Source: Auanema rhodensis (taxonomy: Eukaryota > Nematoda > Chromadorea > Rhabditida > Rhabditidae). From it: 64,000 nucleotides of DNA. The stretch is from the NCBI GenBank assembly GCA_964057225.1, contig OZ059895.1, forward strand, positions 186,001 through 250,000. The letters run 5' to 3'. The notes beneath the pieces are model-generated. The model did not search any database. It saw only the letters and a program-made list of their open reading frames with translations, and was not told the DNA's origin. Made by a program: the position numbers and the translations under genes. Position 1 is the first letter of the stretch. Each line of letters opens with the position of its first letter. Shown in pieces: positions 1 to 9,828 of the stretch.

Positions 1-351
1 AGCTTAAAAATGCACCGCGATATCAACTGATATAAGTTCACACTTATATCCTCGTTTTTCACCCTGAAGGAATAATTTTTTCGTTGAATAACATTGTCCA
101 TCGTCTTTGCCTTGAAAAATGGAATTCAAAAACATCTACTTTTTGCTAAATTATTTTGAAATTTTTCGAAAAAATTTTTGTCAAAATGTTTTTGGAAGCA
201 TTGTTGAGTGTACATGGAAACTCAACATACACTAATGCATCATTTTTCAAACGATTATAACTAATTTTTGTATTAAGCGTTTCTCAATGTAGTATAGTGC
301 ATTCGATGCGGATTTTTAAGCTGCGTCGATCTGTGTTATCAGATTTGCGCT
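1..351 (+). repeat. Reference satellite monomer (monomer 0)
   Basis: First complete monomer, used to define monomer positions 1-351. The consensus is about 31.6% G+C (57 C, 54 G by hand count). Its A/T-richest part, positions 71-200, carries many short A and T runs. Twelve CpG sites are retained. EcoRV (GATATC, position 19), NsiI (ATGCAT, about 235) and TTCGAA (about 165) sites occur once per consensus monomer, and GCTAGC spans the junction in monomers that begin AGCTT. I see no internal duplication, so this is a true 351-bp unit and not a dimer of about 175 bp. This copy belongs to a sublineage with C18, a T in place of A at 55 and T at 256; monomers 15 (5266) and 18 (6319) share those changes. 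Confidence 0.95.
162..173 (+). repeat. 12-bp A/T palindrome centred on TTCGAA, shown in monomer 0
   Basis: Five T, CG, five A form a perfect palindrome at monomer positions 162-173. With one extra A as a bulge, it extends outward into AAA on the left and TTT on the right. The palindrome is broken in a group of left-side monomers carrying TTCC (for example monomers 1, 7, 14, 17 and 19) and altered in monomers with G163. It sits in the most A/T-rich, A-tract-dense part of the monomer, which may be curved. Function unknown. Confidence 0.65.
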
Positions 352-366
352 AGCTTAAAAATGCAC

Positions 367-405
367 CGAGATATCAACTGATATAAGTTCACACTTATAT
401 CCTCG
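367..405 (+). repeat. 9-bp hairpin with 4-nt loop, shown in monomer 1 and present in nearly every monomer
   Basis: Arms GATATAAGT (380-388) and ACTTATATC (393-401) are perfectly complementary around the loop TCAC. Outside them, CGAG (367-370) and CTCG (402-405) can pair as well, with nine unpaired bases on the left side only. The element lies at monomer positions 16-54 and recurs throughout the array. The outer CGAG arm is broken to CGCG in the C18 monomers. Rare inner-arm exceptions are monomer 104 (A to T near 36532) and monomer 44 (C to T near 15494, still allowing a G-U pair in RNA). It could be a cruciform or RNA hairpin or a dyad protein-binding site; no function can be assigned from sequence alone. 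Confidence 0.8.
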
Positions 406-551
406 ATTTTCACCCTGAAGAATTAATTTTTTCGTTGAATAACATTGTCCATCGTCTTTGCCATGAAAAAAGGAATCTAAAAACATCTACTTTTTGCTAA
501 ATTATTTTGAAATTTTTCCAAAAAATTTTTGTCAAAATGTTTTTGGAAGCA

Positions 552-579
552 ATGTTGAGTGTACATGGAAACTCAACAT
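552..579 (+). repeat. 8-9-bp inverted repeat with 10-nt loop, shown in monomer 1
   Basis: TGTTGAGT and ACTCAACA form a perfect 8-bp inverted repeat around a 10-base loop at monomer positions 202-227. In monomers with A at position 201, such as this one, the arms extend to nine base pairs (A201 with T228). In monomers with T201 they stay at eight. Both forms are common, so the A/T difference slightly tunes the stem. The arms and loop are almost unvarying across the window. Possible roles are a dyad binding site or a fold in a satellite transcript, both inferred. Confidence 0.75.
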
Positions 580-1053
580 ACACTAATGCATCATTTTTCA
601 AACGATCATAACTAATTTTTGTATCAAGCGTTTCTCAATGTAGTTTAGTGCATTCGATGCGGATTTTTAAGCTGCGTCGATCTGTGTTATCAGATTTGCG
701 CTAGCTTAAAAATGCACCGAGATATCAACTGATATAAGTTCACACTTATATCCTCGATTTTCACCCTGAAGGAATAATTTTTTCGTTGAATAACATTGTC
801 CATCGTCTTTGCCTTGAAAAGTGGAATCTAAAAACATCTACTTTTTGCTAAATTATTTTGAAATTTTTCGAAAAAATTTTTGTCAAAATGTTTTTGGAAG
901 CATTGTTGAGTGTACATGGAAACTCAACATACACTAATGCATCATTTTTCAAGAAATCATAACTAATTTTTGTATTAAGCGTTTCTCAATGTAGTATAGT
1001 GCATTCGATGCGGATTTTTAAGCTACGTCGATCTGTGTTATCAGATTTGCGCT

Positions 1054-3159
1054 AGTTTAAAAATGCACCGAGATATCAACTGATATAAGTTCACACTTAT
1101 ATCCTCGATTTTCACCCTGAAGAATTAATTTTTTCGTTGAATAACATTGTCCATCGTCTTTGCCATGAAAAAAGGAATCTAAAAACATCTACTTTTTGCT
1201 AAATTATTTTGAAATTTTTCGAAAAAATTTTTGTCAAAATGTTTTTGGAAGCATTGTTGAGTGTACATGGAAACTCAACATACACTAATGCATCATTTTT
1301 CAAACGATCATAACTTATTTTTGTATTAAGCGTTTCTCAATGTAGTATAGTGCATTCGATGCGGATTTTTAAGCTGCGTCGATCTGTGTTATCAGATTTG
1401 CGCTAGCTTAAAAATGCACCGCGATATCAACTGATATAAGTTCACACTTATATCCTCGATTTTCACCCTGAAGGAATAATTTTTTCGTTGAATAACATTG
1501 TCCATCGTCTTTGCCTTGAAAAATGGAATCTAAAAACATCTACTTTTTGCTAAATTATTTTGAAATTTTTCGAAAAAATTTTTGTCAAAATGTTTTTGGA
1601 AGCAATGTTGAGTGTACATGGAAACTCAACATACACTAATGCATCATTTTTCAAACGATCATAACTAATTTTTGTATTAAGCGTTTCTCAATGTAGTATA
1701 GTGCATTCGATGCGGATTTTTAAGCTGCGTCGATCTGTGTTATCAGATTTGCGCTAACTTAAAAATGCACCGAGATATCAACTGATATAAGTTCACACTT
1801 ATATCCTCGATTTTCACCCTGAAGAATTAATTTTTTCGTTGAATAACATTGTCCATCGTCTTTGCCATGAAAAAAGGAATCTAAAAACATCTACTTTTTG
1901 CTAAATTATTTTGAAATTTTTCGAAAAAATTTTTGTCAAAATGTTTTTGGAAGCATTGTTGAGTGTACATGGAAACTCAACATACACTAATGCATCATTT
2001 TTCAAACGATCATAACTTATTTTTGTATTAAGCGTTTCTCAATGTAGTATAGTGCATTCGATGCGGATTTTTAAGCTGCGTCGATCTGTGTTATCAGATT
2101 TGCGCTAGCTTAAAAATGCACCGCGATATCAACTGATATAAGTTCACACTTATATCCTCGATTTTCACCCTGAAGGAATAATTTTTTCGTTGAATAACAT
2201 TGTCCATCGTCTTTGCCTTGAAAAATGGAATCTAAAAACATCTACTTTTTGCTAAATTATTTTGAAATTTTTCGAAAAAATTTTTGTCAAAATGTTTTTG
2301 GAAGCAATGTTGAGTGTACATGGAAACTCAACATACACTAATGCATCATTTTTCAAACGATCATAACTAATTTTTGTATTAAGCGTTTCTCAATGTAGTA
2401 TAGTGCATTCGATGCGGATTTTTAAGCTGCGTCGATCTGTGTTATCAGATTTGCGCTAACTTAAAAATGCACCGAGATATCAACTGATATAAGTTCACAC
2501 TTATATCCTCGATTTTCACCCTGAAGAATTAATTTTTTCGTTGAATAACATTGTCCATCGTCTTTGCCATGAAAAAAGGAATCTAAAAACATCTACTTTT
2601 TGCTAAATTATTTTGAAATTTTTCCAAAAAATTTTTGTCAAAATGTTTTTGGAAGCATTGTTGAGTGTACATGGAAACTCAACATACACTAATGCATCAT
2701 TTTTCAAACGATCATAACTAATTTTTGTATTAAGCGTTTCTCAATGTAGTATAGTGCATTCGATGCGGATTTTTAAGCTGCGTCGATCTGTGTTATCAGA
2801 TTTGCGCTAGCTTAAAAATGCACCGCGATATCAACTGATATAAGTTCACACTTATATCCTCGATTTTCACCCTGAAGGAATAATTTTTTCGTTGAATAAC
2901 ATTGTCCATCGTCTTTGCCTTGAAAAATGGAATCTAAAAACATCTACTTTTTGCTAAATTATTTTGAAATTTTTCGAAAAAATTTTTGTCAAAATGTTTT
3001 TGGAAGCAATGTTGAGTGTACATGGAAACTCAACATACACTAATGCATCATTTTTCAAACGATCATAACTAATTTTTGTATTAAGCGTTTCTCAATGTAG
3101 TATAGTGCATTCGATGCGGATTTTTAAGCTGCGTCGATCTGTGTTATCAGATTTGCGCT
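1054..3159 (+). repeat. 702-bp dimeric higher-order repeat, three copies
   Basis: Monomers 3-8 alternate between two types. The odd type (3, 5, 7) begins AGTTT or AACTT and carries A70/T72 and A112. The even type (4, 6, 8) carries C18, T120 and A201. Three dimers are therefore present at 1054, 1756 and 2458. Monomer 7 differs from 3 and 5 in having TTCC at 165-168 and A263, so the third dimer is a slightly different variant. Confidence 0.75.
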
Positions 3160-4914
3160 AACTTAAAAATGCACCGAGATATCAACTGATATAAGTTCAC
3201 ACTTATATCCTCGATTTTCACCCTGAAGGAATAATTTTTTCGTTGAATAACATTGTCCATCGTCTTTGCCTTGAAAAAAGGAATCTAAAAACATCTACTT
3301 TTTGCTAAATTATTTTGAAATTTTTCGAAAAAATTTTTGTCAAAATGTTTTTGGAAGCAATGTTGAGTGTACATGGAAACTCAACATACACTAATGCATC
3401 ATTTTTCAAACGATCATAACTAATTTTTGTATTAAGCGTTTCTCAATGTAGTTTAGTGCATTCGATGCGGATTTTTAAGCTGCGTCGATCTGTGTTATCA
3501 GATTTGCGCTAGCTTAAAAATGCACCGAGATATCAACTGATATAAGTTCACACTTATATCCTCGATTTTCACCCTGAAGGAATAATTTTTTCGTTGAATA
3601 ACATTGTCCATCGTCTTTGCCTTGAAAAATGGAATCTAAAAACATCTACTTTTTGCTAAATTATTTTGAAATTTTTCGAAAAACTTTTTGTCAAAATGTT
3701 TTTGGAAGCATTGTTGAGTGTACATGGAAACTCAACATACACTAATGCATCATTTTTCAAACGATCATAACTAATTTTTGTATTAAGCGTTTCTCAATGT
3801 AGTATAGTGCATTCGATGCGGATTTTAAAGCTGCGTCGATCTGTGTTATCAGATTTGCGCTAGTTCATAAATGCACCGAGATATCAACTGATATAAGTTC
3901 ACACTTATATCCTCGATTTTCACCCTGAAGGAATAATTTTTTCGTTGAATAACATTGTCCATCGTCTTTGCCTTGAAAAATGGAATCTAAAAACATCTAC
4001 TTTTTGCTAAATTATTTTGAAATTTTTCGAAAAAATTTTTGTCAAAATGTTTTTGGAAGCAATGTTGAGTGTACATGGAAACTCAACATACACTAATGCA
4101 TCATTTTTCAAACGATCATAACTAACTTTTGTATCAAGCGTTTCTCAATGTAGTGTAGTGCATTCGATGCGGATTTTTAAGCTGCGTCGATCTGTGTTAT
4201 CAGATTTGCGCTAGCTTAAAAATGCACCGAGATATCAACTGATATAAGTTCACACTTATATCCTCGATTTTCACCCTGAAGAATTAATTTTTTCGTTGAA
4301 TAACATTGTCCATCGTCTTTGCCTTGAAAAAAGGAATCTAAAAACATCTACTTTTTGCTAAATTATTTTGAAATTTTTCGAAAAAATTTTTGTCAAAATG
4401 TTTTTGGAAGCAATGTTGAGTGTACATGGAAACTCAACATACACTAATGCATCATTTTTCAAACGATCATAACTAATTTTTGTATTAAGCGTTTCTCAAT
4501 GTAGTATAGTGCATTCGATGCGGATTTTTAAGCTGCGTCGATCTGTGTTATCAGATTTGCGCTAGCTTAAAAATGCACCGAGATATCAACTGATATAAGT
4601 TCACACTTATATCCTCGATTTTCACCCTGAAGGAATAATTTTTTCGTTGAATAACATTGTCCATCGTCTTTGCCTTGAAAAAAGGAATCTAAAAACATCT
4701 ACTTTTTGCTAAATTATTTTGAAATTTTTCGAAAAAATTTTTGTCAAAATGTTTTTGGAAGCAATGTTGAGTGTACATGGAAACTCAACATACACTAATG
4801 CATCATTTTTCAAACGATCATAACTAATTTTTGTATTAAGCGTTTCTCAATGTAGTATAGTGCATTCGATGCGGATTTTTAAGCTGCGTCGATCTGTGTT
4901 ATCAGATTTGCGCT
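3160..4914 (+). repeat. Five-monomer block, copy 1 of a 17-monomer-offset duplication
   Basis: Monomers 9-13 correspond in order to monomers 26-30 (9127-10881), 5,967 bp or 17 monomers downstream. Shared markers are AACTT with T294 (9 and 26), C265 with G294 (11 and 28) and A70/T72 with A120 (12 and 29). Differences private to this copy are a C within the A/T run of monomer 10 (near 3684), an extra A in place of T near 3828 and AGTTC at the start of monomer 11. Confidence 0.65.
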
Positions 4915-7020
4915 AGCTTAAAAATGCACCGAGATATCAACTGATATAAGTTCACACTTATATCCTCGATTTTCACCCTGAAGAATTAATTTTTTCGTTG
5001 AATAACATTGTCCATCGTCTTTGCCATGAAAAAAGGAATCTAAAAACATCTACTTTTTGCTAAATTATTTTGAAATTTTTCCAAAAAATTTTTGTCAAAA
5101 TGTTTTTGGAAGCATTGTTGAGTGTACATGGAAACTCAACATACACTAATGCATCATTTTTCAAACGATCATAACTAATTTTTGTATTAAGCGTTTCTCA
5201 ATGTAGTATAGTGCATTCGATGCGGATTTTTAAGCTGCGTCGATCTGTGTTATCAGATTTGCGCTAGCTTAAAAATGCACCGCGATATCAACTGATATAA
5301 GTTCACACTTATATCCTCGTTTTTCACCCTGAAGGAATAATTTTTTCGTTGAATAACATTGTCCATCGTCTTTGCCTTGAAAAATGGAATTCAAAAACAT
5401 CTACTTTTTGCTAAATTATTTTGAAATTTTTCGAAAAAATTTTTGTCAAAATGTTTTTGGAAGCATTGTTGAGTGTACATGGAAACTCAACATACACTAA
5501 TGCATCATTTTTCAAACGATTATAACTAATTTTTGTATTAAGCGTTTCTCAATGTAGTATAGTGCATTCGATGCGGATTTTTAAGCTGCGTCGATCTGTG
5601 TTATCAGATTTGCGCTAGCTTAAAAATGCACCGAGATATCAACTGATATAAGTTCACACTTATATCCTCGATTTTCACCCTGAAGGAATAATTTTTTCGT
5701 TGAATAACATTGTCCATCGTCTTTGCCTTGAAAAAAGGAATCTAAAAACATCTACTTTTTGCTAAATTATTTTGAAATTTTTCGAAAAAATTTTTGTCAA
5801 AATGTTTTTGGAAGCATTGTTGAGTGTACATGGAAACTCAACATACACTAATGCATCATTTTTCAAACGATTATAACTAATTTTTGTATTAAGCGTTTCT
5901 CAATGTAGTATAGTGCATTCGATGCGGATTTTTAAGCTGCGTCGATCTGTGTTATCAGATTTGCGCTAGCTTAAAAATGCACCGAGATATCAACTGATAT
6001 AAGTTCACACTTATATCCTCGATTTTCACCCTGAAGAATTAATTTTTTCGTTGAATAACATTGTCCATCGTCTTTGCCATGAAAAAAGGAATCTAAAAAC
6101 ATCTACTTTTTGCTAAATTAATTTGAAATTTTTCCAAAAAATTTTTGTCAAAATGTTTTTGGAAGCATTGTTGAGTGTACATGGAAACTCAACATACACT
6201 AATGCATCATTTTTCAAACGATCATAACTAATTTTTGTATTAAGCGTTTCTCAATGTAGTATAGTGCATTCGATGCGGATTTTTAAGCTGCGTCGATCTG
6301 TGTTATCAGATTTGCGCTAGCTTAAAAATGCACCGCGATATCAACTGATATAAGTTCACACTTATATCCTCGTTTTTCACCCTGAAGGAATAATTTTTTC
6401 GTTGAATAACATTGTCCATCGTCTTTGCCTTGAAAAATGGAATTCAAAAACATCTACTTTTTGCTAAATTATTTTGAAATTTTTCGAAAAAATTTTTGTC
6501 AAAATGTTTTTGGAAGCATTGTTGAGTGTACATGGAAACTCAACATACACTAATGCATCATTTTTCAAACGATTATAACTAATTTTTGTATTAAGCGTTT
6601 CTCAATGTAGTATAGTGCATTCGATGCGGATTTTTAAGCTGCGTCGATCTGTGTTATCAGATTTGCGCTAGCTTAAAAATGCACCGAGATATCAACTGAT
6701 ATAAGTTCACACTTATATCCTCGATTTTCACCCTGAAGAATTAATTTTTTCGTTGAATAACATTGTCCATCGTCTTTGCCATGAAAAAAGGAATCTAAAA
6801 ACATCTACTTTTTGCTAAATTATTTTGAAATTTTTCCAAAAAATTTTTGTCAAAATGTTTTTGGAAGCAATGTTGAGTGTACATGGAAACTCAACATACA
6901 CTAATGCATCATTTTTCAAACGATCATAACTAATTTTTGTATCAAGCGTTTCTCAATGTAGTTTAGTGCATTCGATGCGGATTTTTAAGCTGCGTCGATC
7001 TGTGTTATCAGATTTGCGCT
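4915..7020 (+). repeat. Trimer-like satellite repeats (monomers 14-19)
   Basis: Monomers 14, 17 and 19 carry A112 with TTCC at 165-168. Monomers 15 and 18 match monomer 0, with C18, T at 55, the GGAATTC motif near 121 and T256. Monomer 16 has A120 and T256. Monomers 14-15 and 17-18 are therefore related at a three-monomer (1,053-bp) offset, best read as a local trimer duplication overlapping the larger 18-monomer relationship. Confidence 0.65.
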
Positions 7021-7371
7021 AGCTTAAAAATGCACCGAGATATCAACTGATATAAGTTCACACTTATATCCTCGATTTTCACCCTGAAGGAATAATTTTT
7101 TTGTTGAATAACATTGTCCATCGTCTTTGCCTTGAAAAATGGAATCTAAAAACATCTACTTTTTGCTAAATTATTTTGAAATTTTTCGAAAAAATTTTTG
7201 TCAAAATGTTTTTGGAAGCATTGTTGAGTGTACATGGAAACTCAACATACACTAATGCATCATTTTTCAAGAAATCATAACTAATTTTTGTATTAAGCGT
7301 TTCTCAATGTAGTATAGTGCATTCGATGCGGATTTTTAAGCTACGTCGATCTGTGTTATCAGATTTGCGCT
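6319..7371 (+). repeat. Three-monomer block, copy 2 of the 18-monomer-offset duplication
   Basis: Monomers 18-20 repeat the order and diagnostic bases of monomers 0-2 (1-1053). Monomer 20 has a private T in the T-run at about 7111 (TTTTTTGTTG in place of TTTTTTCGTTG-type sequence), absent from monomer 2. Confidence 0.7.
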
Positions 7372-9126
7372 AGTTTAAAAATGCACCGAGATATCAACTG
7401 ATATAAGTTCACACTTATATCCTCGATTTTCACCCTGAAGAATTAATTTTTTCGTTGAATAACATTGTCCATCGTCTTTGCCATGAAAAAAGGAATCTAA
7501 AAAAATCTACTTTTTGCTAAATTATTTTGAAATTTTTCGAAAAAATTTTTGTCAAAATGTTTTTGGAAGCAATGTTGAGTGTACATGGAAACTCAACATA
7601 CACTAATGCATCATTTTTCAAACGATCATAACTAATTTTTGTATTAAGCGTTTCTCAATGTAGTATAGTGCATTCGATGCGGATTTTTAAGCTGCGTCGA
7701 TCTGTGTTATCAGATTTGCGCTAACTTAAAAATGCACCGAGATATCAACTGATATAAGTTCACACTTATATCCTCGATTTTCACCCTGAAGAATTAATTT
7801 TTTCGTTGAATAACATTGTCCATCGTCTTTGCCATGAAAAAAGGAATCTAAAAACATCTACTTTTTGCTAAATTATTTTGAAATTTTTCGAAAAAATTTT
7901 TGTCAAAATGTTTTTGGAAGCATTGTTGAGTGTACATGGAAACTCAACATACACTAATGCATCATTTTTCAAGGGATCATAACTAATTTTTGTATTAAGC
8001 GTTTCTCAATGAAGTATAGTGCATTCGATGCGGATTTTTAAGCTGCGTCGATCTGTGTTATCAGATTTGCGCTAGCTTAAAAGTGCACCGAGATATCAAC
8101 TGATATAAGTTCACACTTATATCCTTGATTTTCACTCTGAAGAATTAATTTTTTCGTTGAATAACATTGTCCATCGTCTTTGCCTTGAAAAATGGAATCT
8201 AAAAACATCTACTTTTTGCTAAATTATTTTGAAATTTTTCGAAAAAATTTTTGTCAAAATGTTTTTGGAAGCATTGTTGAGTGTACATGGAAACTCAACA
8301 TACACTAATGCATCATTTTTCAAGGGATCATAACTAATTTTTGTATTAAGCGTTTCTCAATGTAGTATAGTGCATTCGATGCGGATTTTTAAGCTACGTC
8401 GATCTGTGTTATCAGATTTGCGCTAGTTTAAAAATGCACCGAGATATCAACTGATATAAGTTCACACTTATATCCTCGATTTTCACCCTGAAGAATTAAT
8501 TTTTTCGTTGAATAACATTGTCCATCGTCTTTGCCATGAAAAAAGGAATCTAAAAACATCTACTTTTTGCTAAATTATTTTGAAATTTTTCGAAAAAATT
8601 TTTGTCAAAATGTTTTTGGAAGCATTGTTGAGTGTACATGGAAACTCAACATACACTAATGCATCATTTTTCAAACGATCATAACTTATTTTTGTATTAA
8701 GCGTTTCTCAATGTAGTATAGTGCATTCGATGCGGATTTTTAAGCTGCGTCGATCTGTGTTATTAGATTTGCGCTAGCTTAAAAATGCACCGCGATATCA
8801 ACTGATATAAGTTCACACTTATATCCTCGATTTTCACCCTGAAGGAATAATTTTTTCGTTGAATAACATTGTCCATCGTCTTTGCCTTGAAAAATGGAAT
8901 CTAAAAACATCTACTTTTTGCTAAATTATTTTGAAATTTTTCGAAAAAATTTTTGTCAAAATGTTTTTGGAAGCAATGTTGAGTGTACATGGAAACTCAA
9001 CATACACTAATGCATCATTTTTCAAACGATCATAACTAATTTTTGTATTAAGCGTTTCTCAATGTAGTATAGTGCATTCGATGCGGATTTTTAAGCTGCG
9101 TCGATCTGTGTTATCAGATTTGCGCT
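7372..9126 (+). repeat. Satellite monomers 21-25, mixed types
   Basis: Monomers 22 and 23 carry GG at 251-252, a variant that becomes common in the 19-35 kb region. Monomer 22 also has A290 and monomer 23 has A323. Monomer 23 has further substitutions (AAAAGTGCACC near its start, CTTGAT near 8124, CACTCTG near 8136). Monomers 24-25 resemble the dimer at 1054-1755 (A112 with T263, then C18 with A201). Monomer 24 has TATTAGATT at its end, seen again in monomer 130. Confidence 0.7.
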
Positions 9127-9828
9127 AACTTAAAAATGCACCGAGATATCAACTGATATAAGTTCACACTTATATCCTCGATTTTCACCCTGAATGAATA
9201 ATTTTTTCGTTGAATAACATTGTCCATCGTCTTTGCCTTGAAAAAAGGAATCTAAAAACATCTACTTTTTGCTAAATTATTTTGAAATTTTTCGAAAAAA
9301 TTTTTGTCAAAATGTTTTTGGAAGCAATGTTGAGTGTACATGGAAACTCAACATACACTAATGCATCATTTTTCAAACGATCATAACTAATTTTTGTATT
9401 AAGCGTTTCTCAATGTAGTTTAGTGCATTCGATGCGGATTTTTAAGCTGCGTCGATCTGTGTTATCAGATTTGCGCTAGCTTAAAAATGCACCGAGATAT
9501 CAACTGATATAAGTTCACACTTATATCCTCGATTTTCACCCTGAAGGAATAATTTTTTCGTTGAATAACATTGTCCATCGTCTTTGCCTTGAAAAATGGA
9601 ATCTAAAAACATCTACTTTTTGCTAAATTATTTTGAAATTTTTCGAAAAAATTTTTGTCAAAATGTTTTTGGAAGCATTGTTGAGTGTACATGGAAACTC
9701 AACATACACTAATGCATCATTTTTCAAACGATCATAACTAATTTTTGTATCAAGCGTTTCTCAATGTAGTTTAGTGCATTCGATGCGGATTTTTAAGCTG
9801 CGTCGATCTGTGTTATCAGATTTGCGCT

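Larger units (their letters stand above)
1..1053 (+). repeat. Three-monomer block, copy 1 of an 18-monomer-offset duplication
   Basis: Monomers 0-2 share their marker combinations in the same order with monomers 18-20 at 6319-7371. Monomer 0: C18 plus T256. Monomer 1: A70/T72, A112 and TTCC at 165-168. Monomer 2: GAA at 251-253 and A323. The offset is 6,318 bp, exactly 18 monomers. Private differences, such as GAAAAGTGG near 817 in monomer 2, show the copies have begun to diverge. Confidence 0.75.
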
